Source: Gammaproteobacteria bacterium
GTDB lineage: Bacteria; Pseudomonadota; Gammaproteobacteria; Pseudomonadales; Azotimanducaceae
Assembly (NCBI GenBank): GCA_003476445.1
Contig: DMUF01000052.1
Location: 27,657 to 37,978 of the forward strand
DNA: 10,322 nucleotides
Direction: 5' to 3'
Below the pieces are notes generated by a model. It had not been told where the DNA came from. It made no database searches and saw nothing but the letters and a program-made list of their open reading frames with translations. Position numbers and translations under genes: made by a program. Of the stretch, positions 1 to 7,569 are shown piece after piece. Numbering within the stretch: position 1 is the first letter of the stretch; each line of letters opens with the position of its first letter.

Positions 1-158
1 ACCACCGCCGCGACAGCGAGGTACCCTAGAATCTGATGCGGGTCATCCCCTTCTTCGAGGAGGAAGTAGTTCGCCACGAACGCGGTAACAAGGACCCCGT
101 GCAGCACGCGCACCACGGGATCCCACAGCTTTTGCAACGCCGGCGCCTGGCCCTGCAT
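1..158 (-). CDS. Cytochrome b561 family protein, N-terminal part (runs off the left edge)
   Basis: Only the first 52 residues are visible; the gene continues beyond base 1. They read as the start of a prokaryotic cytochrome b561, an inner-membrane di-heme b-type cytochrome that moves electrons between the quinone pool and periplasmic partners. Seen in the sequence: a short polar N-terminus, then a W12-D13-P14 and R17-x-x-H20 pattern leading into a hydrophobic helix (about residues 18-34), then H41 followed by L44-G45-Y46 at the start of a second helix. H20 and H41 sit where heme-ligand histidines are expected in this family. The ATG lies 5 bases after the stop of the upstream PepSY gene, so the two are almost surely co-transcribed and the pair fits a redox module. 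A Ni/Fe-hydrogenase-type b cytochrome is a close alternative that the missing C-terminus would settle. Confidence 0.8.
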   Translation of the reverse strand, partial: MQGQAPALQKLWDPVVRVLHGVLVTAFVANYFLLEEGDDPHQILGYLAVAAV

Positions 159-163
159 CAAGG

Positions 164-451
164 TCAATCAATCTCGGTTTTGACGGCGTTGCCCGACACC
201 GGATCAAAATAGATTTCGACCTTGCGCCGGTCCTTGTCCCAACCATAGATCTCGTAGCAGTTACCGTCCGTCACCTTGAACACCTTGATCTCGTAACCTT
301 CAGCCTTGAGCTTTTCCTGAAAGGCTGCCTCGTCCTGCCATTCCGCTCGATCAGCGGTGGTGCATTGCGGCCCCGCGAACGCTACGGACGCCGCAGACAG
401 CAGACCAACCGCGAGCGCTGAACGACCCGTACGTGAGATGACCTTGTTCAT
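164..451 (-). CDS. Exported PepSY-domain protein
   Basis: A 95-residue protein with a signal peptide (basic start with K3, R7 and R10, hydrophobic residues 11-24, likely cleavage after A24-F25-A26) and a single small PepSY-type domain at about residues 40-94. The domain shows the usual GYEI...K...GNCYEIYG...K.EIYFDP.SGNAV pattern ending in a polar tail. PepSY domains of this kind are periplasmic and are often encoded beside cytochrome b561; the role is probably accessory or regulatory in that electron-transfer module (inference). C30 and C65 are the only cysteines of the mature protein and could form a disulfide. The start was chosen because an AGGAG lies 9 bases upstream and because it gives a proper signal peptide. 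The frame stays open to 655, but that extension has no export signal and would overlap the divergent gene. Confidence 0.88.
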   Translation of the reverse strand: MNKVISRTGRSALAVGLLSAASVAFAGPQCTTADRAEWQDEAAFQEKLKAEGYEIKVFKVTDGNCYEIYGWDKDRRKVEIYFDPVSGNAVKTEID

Positions 452-553
452 GGATCCCGTCTCCTTACTCTGACTCGGTGCTTGCCTGGAATTCACCGTA
501 ACCCGCTCGATACTGAAACGCCCCATAGCGCTCGAAGAACCGGTCGGGGGCGA

Positions 554-584
554 AGTATAGGCGTAACCGATGGCAGCGCTACAA
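554..584 (-). promoter_or_regulatory. Possible sigma-70-like promoter for the PepSY/b561 pair
   Basis: On the minus strand TTGTAG (bases 584-579) is followed after 19 bases by TATACT (559-554), about 100 bases before the PepSY start. The -10 match is good; the -35 match is partial and the spacing is long. On the plus strand the same patch contains TACAAT (580-585), a possible -10 for the divergent thioesterase-like gene, but without a convincing -35. This is a by-eye match in a 161-base divergent gap and is weak. Confidence 0.28.
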
Positions 585-612
585 TCGGGGTTTCGGTATT
601 CCGGAGTCGCGC

Positions 613-1380
613 ATGTCCGAACAGATTTCGATACCGTTCCGGTTCCGGGGTCCACCCAACTCTGGTAACGGCGGGTATGTTGCGGGGGCGATCGCCGAAC
701 GCTTCGACGCCGCGACGCGCGCGACTGCAGCCATTGAGGTCACGCTGCGCGCGCCGATTCCGCTCGACACGCCGATGACACTGACTCGTGCGGCTACGCG
801 CGCGATTGCCGTGCATCAGGGGGAGACGCTGATCGCCGAAGCCGCGGCCACCGAGCTCGCAATCGATATCCCCAAACCGCCGAGCTTTGCGGCAGCACGG
901 GCAGCCGAACCAACCTCTCCTTCGTTTCTGCGCAACGTTAATCCCTACCTACCGAACGGCACCGGTTTTCATCCGGTGTGCGCCTGCTGCGGTTTCGACA
1001 CGGTCGAGGGCGAGGGACTTCGCGTACACGCCGCCGCAGTTCCTGGATTCGCGGGCGTCGCGGCGGCATGGCGACCCCATCGCGCGCTGGGATCAGGGGC
1101 AGAGAGAGGGACAGACGAAGAGCTTCCACTTTCCATTGTGTGGACGGCGCTCGACTGTCCGGGACAATTTGCCTACTACGTGGACGGGATACGCACTGGA
1201 CTGCTCGGCCGCATGACCGCGCGGGTAATTCGTCCTGTCTACGCGGAACGCGAACTTGTGGTCATCGGCTGGCGCGAACATATCGAGGGTCGCAAACACT
1301 TCGCTGGAACAGCGCTTTTCGATCAGAGCGGCGCGCTTTGCGCCTATGCGCGGCAAACGTGGATCGGTCGCATGGACTGA
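613..1380 (+). CDS. Double-hotdog thioesterase-like protein
   Basis: A 255-residue cytoplasmic protein without signal peptide or membrane segments. The N-terminal stretch G13-P-P-N-S-G-N-G-G-Y22 followed by a helix, and the V177-W-T-A-L-D-C182-P-G pattern in the second half, resemble the double-hotdog acyl-CoA thioesterase-like family, where two hotdog folds are fused in one chain. A cysteine-rich link near the middle (H120-P-V-C123-A-C125-C126-G) matches the place where relatives carry a P-x-C-x-x-C-G motif. The substrate cannot be read from the sequence; an acyl-CoA is the family expectation. A GGAG (603-606) lies 6 bases before the ATG, which supports this start. The gene stands alone: it diverges from the PepSY gene and converges on the EF-hand gene. 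It could also be a non-catalytic acyl-CoA-binding homologue. Confidence 0.72.
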   Translation: MSEQISIPFRFRGPPNSGNGGYVAGAIAERFDAATRATAAIEVTLRAPIPLDTPMTLTRAATRAIAVHQGETLIAEAAATELAIDIPKPPSFAAARAAEPTSPSFLRNVNPYLPNGTGFHPVCACCGFDTVEGEGLRVHAAAVPGFAGVAAAWRPHRALGSGAERGTDEELPLSIVWTALDCPGQFAYYVDGIRTGLLGRMTARVIRPVYAERELVVIGWREHIEGRKHFAGTALFDQSGALCAYARQTWIGRMD

Positions 1381-1444
1381 CGCGGTTGGCGCGATAGCCA
1401 GGATAGACCCTGTGTTCCGTTACTTCGCTTCCGACCGTGGTTGC

Positions 1445-1666
1445 TTACTCCTGATCAGTCCACCACGCATAGAATTCCTCAAAACCGATCGCGCCACTGC
1501 CATCGCGGTCGAGTTCCCGAAACCCAATGCGCAGCTCCGCTGGCTTCATGCCCGCACCGAGGAGCTTTAGCAGACGGCCGAACTCCTCGATACCGATCGT
1601 CCCGTCCCCATTGCGATCGAAGGAATCAAAGGTCTCGCGCAATTCTTCGCGCCGATCATCGTCCAT
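1445..1666 (-). CDS. Small EF-hand calcium-binding protein (calmodulin-like pair)
   Basis: A 73-residue acidic protein consisting of two EF-hands. Loop 1 spans residues 17-28 with ligands D17, N19, D21, T23 and E28 and the central I24; loop 2 spans 53-64 with D53, D55, S57, A59 and E64 and the central I60. Both loops have the conserved glycine at position 6 and the bidentate glutamate at position 12, so both should bind Ca2+. Flanking helices are amphipathic (F13/F16, F29, F49, F65/W68/W69). There is no signal peptide, so it should act in the cytoplasm as a calcium sensor or buffer (inference). The ATG at 1666 has GAGG 6 bases upstream; a longer start at 1693 would add nine residues but has no clear ribosome-binding site. 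The partner is unknown; the neighbours give no hint. Confidence 0.82.
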   Translation of the reverse strand: MDDDRREELRETFDSFDRNGDGTIGIEEFGRLLKLLGAGMKPAELRIGFRELDRDGSGAIGFEEFYAWWTDQE

Positions 1667-1818
1667 GGTGTGCCTCATCAAATCGGTCAACATGCCGAGG
1701 GCTCATGGAACGATCGCTCGAGAATCGCGTCAAGCGGCAGATGCCTACGCAACGTCTGCGCAGTGTCCCCAGTACCGGGCGGGGCGGAACCTGACGTCTT
1801 TCGTTAGACTGCGCCGTT

Positions 1819-1830
1819 TCTCGATCGAGA
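1819..1830. promoter_or_regulatory. 12-bp perfect palindrome upstream of the DUF5916 gene
   Basis: TCTCGATCGAGA is a perfect palindrome ending 11 bases before the DUF5916 start codon. It covers the only purine-rich stretch (GAGAG) that could act as a ribosome-binding site. It could be an operator or a small structure near the start, but a palindrome of this length can arise by chance in GC-rich DNA. Confidence 0.25.
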
Positions 1831-1841
1831 GTCGACCGCAA

Positions 1842-4088
1842 ATGAATCGTGGGCTTCCGGGCGTCTTGCGTTACAGCATGACTGCGCTGTTCCTCGGCTC
1901 GGTCCTGACAGTTGCCGCAGCGGCTGCAGCTACCGCGCCAGCCGAGCCGCCGGTCGCCGTGGCTCATGCTCTGACCGAAGAACCCGTGCTCGACGGCAAC
2001 GTGCTCGATGATCCTGCCTGGCGCGGCGCGACGCCGACGCGCGGCTTCTGGCAGGTGCAGCCGGAAGAAGGGGCAGCCGCTACCCAGTCCACCGAGGTTT
2101 ATATCGCCTACAGCGCTGATGCCCTGCACATCGGTGTCGTGTGCTACGACAATGATCCCGCGGGAATCATCGTTTCTGACAGCCGCCGCGATTCCAATCT
2201 CGAGGAAGGCGACAGCTTCCAGGTTCTCATCGATACCTTTCGCGACGGGCAGAACGGTTTCATCTTTGGCACTAATCCCGCCGGTCTCGAGTACGACGGC
2301 CAGGTTACGCGCGAGGGAGCGGGCTCCACTGGCCCCGGCGGCGGCATGAGCAATATGCAGTCGGGCTCGGGCGGAGGGTTCAACCTCAACTGGGATACCA
2401 CCTGGTCGGTGCGCTCGGTCATCGGCAGCTACGGCTGGAGCGCGGAGTTTCGTATTCCCTTTCGCTCACTGCGTTTCGCGCCCGGCGAGAAGCCCGTGTG
2501 GGGGCTCAACTTCCAACGCAACATTCGCCGCAACAACGAGATCGCTTACTGGTCGCCGCTGCCGCGACAATACAACCTGTACCGGGTATCCCAGGCGGGT
2601 GCACTCGAAGGTTTGGCACTACCGACCCTGCGCAACTTCAAGGTGATTCCCTATGCGCTTGGGCTCGCACAGCGAGGAGGCACGGAGGACGGCACCACCC
2701 TCAGCCAGGAAGTCGGAGTCGACATCAAGTATTCGCTCACCCCAAGTCTCACGCTCGATGCCACCTATAACACCGATTTCGCCCAGGTCGAGGTCGACGA
2801 TCTGCAGGTCAATCTTGATCGCTTCAATCTGTTCTTCCCGGAGAAACGTCCCTTCTTCCTGGAAAATGCCGGCGTCTTCTCGGTGGGTACGCCGCGCGAG
2901 GTGGAACTCTTCTTCAGTCGACGTATAGGCATTGCGGCCGATGGCACCGCCCAGCCGATTGCGGGTGGTGCCCGGGTATCCGGACGTGTCGGCGACAACA
3001 CCAACGTGGGTCTGCTCCGCATGAGCACAGAGCAGTCCGGCAATGCGGCCGAAAATGACTTCACTGTCGCACGCGTTCAGCAGGAACTGCCGAACCGTTC
3101 TGCTCTGGGCGCGCTGGTCGTTGCGCGCGATGGCGCCGCCGGAACAGGGAGCGCCATTGATAATCGAACGTACGCAGTCGACGGACGTTTCGGCATCGGT
3201 CGTGACGGACTTCTCAACGGCTACGTCGCCAAGACCGACACGGAGGGGCGAGAGGGACAGGATTACGCGTATTCGCTGATCGGTGGTTACAACAGCCAGG
3301 TCTGGAGCGGCAACCTCGGTTACAGCGAGGTGGGTCGCAATTTCAACCCCGAGGTGGGATTTCTGCGCCGATCCAACTACCGCAAGGCAGAAGGCTACCT
3401 GCTGCGACGCTACCGGCCGGAATCGCTCTGGGGGCTGCTCGAGCTCAGGCCCCACATCGCCTATCGCGGCTTCTGGGGCAACGAAGACAATCTGTACGAA
3501 AGCGGCTTTCTGCATATCGACAACCACTGGGAATGGCGCACCGGGTTCGAGGTACACACCGGCATCAACTTCATCCACGAGTGGGTGCGTCAGCCTTTTG
3601 CCCTTACCTCCGATGCCATGGTTCCCGCAGGCGAATACAACGACCGCGAAGCCCAAATCGTGCTGATCACTAATCAGGGTGAGCCCCTGTCACTCGAAAT
3701 GGAGACCAAGGTCGGTGGCTTCTTTGGCGGCGAACGCGTGAGCACGGGGCCCATCCTTCGGATGCGTGCGGGAGACGCATTCACATCGGAACTCGCCTGG
3801 GTCCACAATCGGATCGACATCCGCGATGTGGCGGAAGATGTCGAGATCAACGTCGGCAGGCTGCGCCTTTCCTACTCATTTACCCCGCGCATGCTGCTAC
3901 AAGCCCTGATTCAGTACGACGACCGAACCGATCTCGTCGGCACCAATCTGCGCTTTTCGTGGCTGCAGAGCGCGAACGCAGGAATCTATCTCGTCTACAA
4001 CGAGGTCGATGACGAGAACGTCGTCGGGCCCATCGACAAACGCCGCGAGATTGCGCTGAAGGTCAGCTGGATCTTTGACGTGCTGTGA
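1842..4088 (+). CDS. DUF5916 outer-membrane protein with CBM9-like N-terminal domain
   Basis: A 748-residue exported protein. Residues 1-33 are a signal peptide (basic start, then a leucine/alanine-rich core ending A-T-A). Residues about 45-255 resemble the carbohydrate-binding family 9-like domain (L50-D-G, D57-P-A-W60, then alternating strands and W219-G-L-N-F). Residues about 265-748 match DUF5916, with the hallmark F331-F-P-E-K-R-P-F-F-L340-E-N and F357-F-S-R-R-I362-G, followed by alternating aromatic/polar strands typical of an outer-membrane beta-barrel. The function of the family is not established; location in the outer membrane and binding of a sugar or peptide ligand are inferences. 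A glycine-rich insert lies at about 159-180. The frame is open from 1527, but the first part is low-complexity arginine/serine sequence overlapping the antisense EF-hand gene, so the start at 1842 was chosen for its signal peptide. The ribosome-binding site is weak. The stop overlaps the next gene. Confidence 0.86.
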   Translation: MNRGLPGVLRYSMTALFLGSVLTVAAAAAATAPAEPPVAVAHALTEEPVLDGNVLDDPAWRGATPTRGFWQVQPEEGAAATQSTEVYIAYSADALHIGVVCYDNDPAGIIVSDSRRDSNLEEGDSFQVLIDTFRDGQNGFIFGTNPAGLEYDGQVTREGAGSTGPGGGMSNMQSGSGGGFNLNWDTTWSVRSVIGSYGWSAEFRIPFRSLRFAPGEKPVWGLNFQRNIRRNNEIAYWSPLPRQYNLYRVSQAGALEGLALPTLRNFKVIPYALGLAQRGGTEDGTTLSQEVGVDIKYSLTPSLTLDATYNTDFAQVEVDDLQVNLDRFNLFFPEKRPFFLENAGVFSVGTPREVELFFSRRIGIAADGTAQPIAGGARVSGRVGDNTNVGLLRMSTEQSGNAAENDFTVARVQQELPNRSALGALVVARDGAAGTGSAIDNRTYAVDGRFGIGRDGLLNGYVAKTDTEGREGQDYAYSLIGGYNSQVWSGNLGYSEVGRNFNPEVGFLRRSNYRKAEGYLLRRYRPESLWGLLELRPHIAYRGFWGNEDNLYESGFLHIDNHWEWRTGFEVHTGINFIHEWVRQPFALTSDAMVPAGEYNDREAQIVLITNQGEPLSLEMETKVGGFFGGERVSTGPILRMRAGDAFTSELAWVHNRIDIRDVAEDVEINVGRLRLSYSFTPRMLLQALIQYDDRTDLVGTNLRFSWLQSANAGIYLVYNEVDDENVVGPIDKRREIALKVSWIFDVL

Positions 4089-5266
4089 TGATCACTCCAG
4101 AGAACTCGGGCGCCCGCGCCACCATTCGCGCGCTGCCGGCATCTCGCATCCGTCTCATCGCCAATGCGGCTCTCGGCCGCTCTGACGTACTGCCGTTCTG
4201 GTTCGGCGAAAGCGATCAGGTCACCCCCGAGCCCGTGCGGGCGGCAGCAATCGAAGCGCTGTCGGCTGGGCGAACCTTTTACACCCATAACCTGGGTGAG
4301 CCTGCGTTGCGCGATGCACTCGCCGATTACCTAAGCACGCTGCACGCTCGGCCGTTTGAGCGCGACTCGATCATCGTCACCAGTTCCGGCATTTCCGCTC
4401 TCATGGTCACCATGCAGGCTCTGCTTGATCCCGGCCAGCGAGTACTGATACCTGCACCGACGTGGCCAGGATTGAGCGAAATCCCGACCATTCTCGGGGC
4501 ACAAGTGGAGACAGTTCCGCTTGAGCCGGGGCCGAATGGCTGGACGCTCAATCTCGAAGCGCTGCTCACTGCGCTCAGCGCCGACGTTCGACTGCTCGTG
4601 CTCAACTCGCCGAATAACCCGACGGGCTGGGTGCTTGACCCGGCCCATCGAGCGCCGATCCTCGAGCGCTGTCGGGAAACCGGCACCTGGATAATCTGTG
4701 ATGACGTATATGAGAGATTACCGATAGATAGTTCCACGGATTGCACTCCGTCTTTTCTACCGCTGATCTCGGCAGAGGATCGGGTCATCAGCGTGAACAG
4801 TTTCTCGAAGGCCTGGCTGATGACCGGCTGGCGGCTCGGCTGGATCGTAGCGCCCCGCACCATCGCCGCAGACCTGGGAAAACTGATCGAATTCAACACC
4901 TCCTGCGCGCCGGCATTTGTGCAGGCGGGCGCGCTGCAGGCCTTAGCTGAGGATCCGTATCAGTTCAAGGAGCGTCGCGCGGCGCTGCAAGCGCGCGCCG
5001 GAGAACTACTCGCAGGGCTAAAGCACTTCCCCGGCCTGCTCGTGCCGCCCCCGACAGGCGGGATGTATGTGTTTTTACGCATCAGAGGGGAGCAGGACTC
5101 TGTCGCAACAGCGCTGCGGCTGATCGATGAAGCGGGTCTCGGGCTTGCGCCGGGCAGTGCATTCGGCGCCGCGGGAGAAGGATGGCTGCGCTGGTGTTTT
5201 GCATCTCGACCCGAACGACTCGCAGATGGCCTCGATCGCTTCGGCCGCTGGCTAAGGCATCGCTGA
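4088..5266 (+). CDS. Class I/II PLP-dependent aminotransferase
   Basis: A 392-residue cytoplasmic fold-type I aminotransferase of normal family length. It transfers an amino group between an amino acid and a 2-oxo acid using pyridoxal phosphate. Visible motifs: N173-S-P-N-N177-P-T-G (cofactor-pocket Asn), D205-D-V-Y208 (Asp contacting the pyridine nitrogen and Tyr contacting the ring oxygen), S-F-S-K241 (the Schiff-base lysine) followed by G-W-R-L-G-W, and R368 near the C-terminus as the likely substrate-carboxylate arginine. The substrate cannot be assigned; aspartate/aromatic-type aminotransferases are the nearest general group. The ATG at 4088 shares one base with the stop of the DUF5916 gene (TGATG), and a GTG one codon earlier gives a four-base overlap, so translation is probably coupled. 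No signal peptide is present. An M20 peptidase follows after 83 bases, which hints at peptide or amino-acid breakdown. Confidence 0.9.
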   Translation: MITPENSGARATIRALPASRIRLIANAALGRSDVLPFWFGESDQVTPEPVRAAAIEALSAGRTFYTHNLGEPALRDALADYLSTLHARPFERDSIIVTSSGISALMVTMQALLDPGQRVLIPAPTWPGLSEIPTILGAQVETVPLEPGPNGWTLNLEALLTALSADVRLLVLNSPNNPTGWVLDPAHRAPILERCRETGTWIICDDVYERLPIDSSTDCTPSFLPLISAEDRVISVNSFSKAWLMTGWRLGWIVAPRTIAADLGKLIEFNTSCAPAFVQAGALQALAEDPYQFKERRAALQARAGELLAGLKHFPGLLVPPPTGGMYVFLRIRGEQDSVATALRLIDEAGLGLAPGSAFGAAGEGWLRWCFASRPERLADGLDRFGRWLRHR

Positions 5267-5349
5267 CCACGCTCGACCGATCCGCCTGCGACCAACCTCA
5301 AAACAGGGCAGAATCAGCTGACTGGCATTGCCGTCGGAGCACCGCACCC

Positions 5350-6879
5350 ATGACCCGAGCTGAATCCAGCCTGCCTGACCTTGCAACACCCTCCGCAGTG
5401 CTGCTAGTGAAGCGAGGCACGTGCAATAGGGCGCGGAGCGCGTGCAACAAAATAAGGCGCGCAGGTCTTGTCGCCTGCGTGGCTTTCCTCAGCGGCAACG
5501 GCCTGCACGCGAGCACCTCCGCTGCAGAGCCGAATGCAGATCCCGCCTTCGACGCCGAAACTCTGGAGCACTTCCAGGCGCTTGTGCGCATGGACACCAC
5601 CGATCCGCCCGGACGCGAAGTAGAGGCGGCGGAGTACCTCGCCAAGGTGCTGCGAGAAGCGGGCATCAACACCGAGATAGTGGCGCTCGAACCTCACCGG
5701 CCCAACGTGATCGCACGTATTCCAGGCAACGACAGCCGCAAACCCCTGCTGCTGATGGCGCATACCGATACCGTCAACATTGATCCGGCGAAGTGGTCAT
5801 TTCCACCGTTCAGCGCTGCGCGAGACGGCGGCTACATCTACGGACGCGGCACCGTCGACGACAAGGACAACGTGGTTGCAGCGCTCATGACCATGCTTAC
5901 CCTGAAGCGTGCAGGCACCCCGCTCGATCGCGACGTGATCTTCCTCGCAGAGTCCGGCGAAGAAGGCACCACGCGCGTCGGTATCCAGTACGTCGTGGAA
6001 AACCACTTCGACAAGATCGATGCGGAGTACTGTCTGGCCGAGGGCGGCGGCGTGACCCGGGAGAACGGTCGGGTCACCTCGGCCTCGATTCAGACGATGG
6101 AGAAAAGCCCGCGCGCGATCGAACTTATCGCCCGCGGTCCCGCGGGTCACGGCTCGGTACCGCTCGAGGACAACGCGGTCGTGCACCTGTCAGCGGCCGT
6201 GGCGCGAGTCGCGGCGTGGCGCACGCCGATCCGGCTGAACGAGACCACGCGCACCTACTTCGAGCGGTTGGCTGCCATCGCACCGCCGGAACAAGCGCAA
6301 AACTATCGCGATATCCTGCACCCTGATCCCGCCGTACAGGCGCGGGCAGACGCCTGGTTCCGCACGCGGGAACCGCGCCACGCGTCGGTAATCCGCACAT
6401 CGATTTCACCCACCATGATCAACGGCGGTTACCGGGTGAATGTCATCCCGTCAGAGGCAAAAGCGACACTCGATACCCGGCTCGAGCCTTCAGAGGACCC
6501 GGAAGCATTTCTGGAACAGGTACGCGGCGTCGTGAACGATCCCAGCATCGAGGTGAACTGGGCGCCGAGAGATCTGCGTCCCCGTGGATCGAGCAGCATT
6601 GCCACAGAGGCGTTTGCGCTTCTGGAAGCGGAATTCGAGCGCCATTACGGCGCGCCCACGCTCCCCACCATGAGCACCGGCGCGACCGACATGGCCTATT
6701 TGCGTGCGCGTGGGATTCAATGTTACGGCATCGGCCCGGCGATCGATGTGGAAGACGGCGCCAAGGGTTTTGGCGCGCACAGCGACCAGGAGCGGATCCT
6801 TGAGTCCGAACTCTATCGGTTCGCCCGATTCCACCTCGATGCGGTTCGCGCCCTCGCAGCAAGCGCGCCGACACCGTAG
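5350..6879 (+). CDS. Exported M20-family metallopeptidase
   Basis: A 509-residue zinc-dependent hydrolase of the M20/M25/M40 group (carboxypeptidase or aminoacylase type). The metal and catalytic motifs are complete: H138-T-D140, G-R-G-T-V-D170 (bridging Asp), E204-E205 (general base and metal ligand), E231 in A-E-G-G-G, and H477 in G-A-H-S-D near the C-terminus. The dimerisation-domain G-H267-G-S-V-P segment is also present. The substrate is probably a peptide or N-acyl amino acid; the size and layout resemble the carboxypeptidase S/PM20D1 branch. The N-terminus has an unusually long basic region (about 37 residues) before a hydrophobic stretch (about 38-52), so it is likely exported or membrane-tethered. 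The ATG has GGAG 10 bases upstream; a GTG start some 20 codons later would give a more normal signal peptide. It probably belongs to the same transcription unit as the aminotransferase. The frame is open back to 5182, but that part overlaps the aminotransferase. Confidence 0.87.
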   Translation: MTRAESSLPDLATPSAVLLVKRGTCNRARSACNKIRRAGLVACVAFLSGNGLHASTSAAEPNADPAFDAETLEHFQALVRMDTTDPPGREVEAAEYLAKVLREAGINTEIVALEPHRPNVIARIPGNDSRKPLLLMAHTDTVNIDPAKWSFPPFSAARDGGYIYGRGTVDDKDNVVAALMTMLTLKRAGTPLDRDVIFLAESGEEGTTRVGIQYVVENHFDKIDAEYCLAEGGGVTRENGRVTSASIQTMEKSPRAIELIARGPAGHGSVPLEDNAVVHLSAAVARVAAWRTPIRLNETTRTYFERLAAIAPPEQAQNYRDILHPDPAVQARADAWFRTREPRHASVIRTSISPTMINGGYRVNVIPSEAKATLDTRLEPSEDPEAFLEQVRGVVNDPSIEVNWAPRDLRPRGSSSIATEAFALLEAEFERHYGAPTLPTMSTGATDMAYLRARGIQCYGIGPAIDVEDGAKGFGAHSDQERILESELYRFARFHLDAVRALAASAPTP

Positions 6880-6897
6880 CCGACGCGCTGCTCGATA

Positions 6898-6928
6898 GCC
6901 GCGGGGCGCGCGACTAGCGCTCCGCGGC
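6898..6928. terminator. 12-bp stem hairpin between convergent genes (possible bidirectional terminator)
   Basis: The arms 6898-6909 and 6917-6928 pair over 12 bp with one G-T wobble and a 7-base loop. The structure lies just after the peptidase stop and covers the end of the GST gene, whose TAG (6916-6914) sits in the loop. Both arms contain CCGCGG. No proper T-run follows on either strand (only TTT a few bases later on the plus strand), so it is not a classic intrinsic terminator. It may instead stabilise 3' ends or block read-through. Confidence 0.45.
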
Positions 6929-7531
6929 CAGCGTTTCCTGCACGGCTGTGCGCTCGCGCATGCGCGCATGATGGGCCGCTATGACCGGGTAACGTCCGAC
7001 GTCGAGACCGTGCGCCGGCAGCCATTCGGTCAGCGTAAAGAGATAGCAATCCGCCACGGAAAACGCGTCACCGAGCACCCACGGCGCCCCTACCATCTCG
7101 CTGTTCATCAGTGCAAAACATGCGTCAACGACGGATGGCGCCTTGCGTCGCAGCTCCGCGCGCGCCGCCGCATCATCAGCCCAGCGTTCGGCACGTCGCA
7201 GATGCGCGTGGGCCACGTGCACCGTGGCACAGAGATAGCTGTTGAATGCCTGCATACGGGCAAACTCGAACGCATCATTGAGGGGAGCAAGCCGCGCCGC
7301 AGGATGGGATTGCGCGATGTAGGCCAGGATCGCCGGATTCTCGGTGATGACTCCGCGCGGGGTGGCAAGAGCGGGTACCCGCCCCTTCGGATTAATTCGC
7401 AGGTACTCGGGACTGCGCTGTTCGTCCGCCGCAAAGTTGAGGTTATAGAGCTCGAAACGAGCCTCGGCTTCGCGCAGCGCAAGGTGGGAAGCGCGCGAGC
7501 ACGCGCCCGGTGTGTAATAGAGCGTAAGCAC
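6914..7531 (-). CDS. Glutathione S-transferase family protein
   Basis: A 205-residue soluble two-domain protein. The N-terminal thioredoxin-like half carries L-Y-Y-T-P-G-A-C11-S-R-A-S-H, as in bacterial beta-class GSTs with a catalytic cysteine, then N-P-K-G-R-V-P-A-L with the cis-proline and T-E-N-P-A-I-L, the glutathione-gamma-glutamyl contact. The helical C-terminal half includes G-D-A-F-S-V-A-D-C-Y-L-F, the conserved N-capping box region of GST folding. The expected role is glutathione conjugation or peroxide/electrophile detoxification. The start is a GTG at 7531 with AGGAG about 10 bases upstream; it places the first strand right at the N-terminus, as usual for this family. The frame is open to 7675, but that would run into the divergent radical SAM gene. 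It is convergent with the peptidase gene and divergent from the radical SAM gene, with only 38 bp between start codons. Confidence 0.9.
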   Translation of the reverse strand: MLTLYYTPGACSRASHLALREAEARFELYNLNFAADEQRSPEYLRINPKGRVPALATPRGVITENPAILAYIAQSHPAARLAPLNDAFEFARMQAFNSYLCATVHVAHAHLRRAERWADDAAARAELRRKAPSVVDACFALMNSEMVGAPWVLGDAFSVADCYLFTLTEWLPAHGLDVGRYPVIAAHHARMRERTAVQETLAAER

Positions 7532-7569
7532 GTTAGACTTTCTCCTGCACTCAGCCACGGGTATCCGCC

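Noticed and set aside
1737..1759. 7-bp stem-loop upstream of the DUF5916 gene
   Set aside because: Short stem with a wobble pair and a 9-base loop; expected by chance in GC-rich DNA.
1527..1841. N-terminal extension of the DUF5916 frame
   Set aside because: The extra 105 residues are arginine/serine-rich, overlap the antisense EF-hand gene, and would bury the signal peptide.
2619..3656. 345-codon open frame antisense to the DUF5916 gene
   Set aside because: It lies wholly inside a well-supported gene, shows no recognisable domain, and open antisense frames are common in GC-rich coding DNA.
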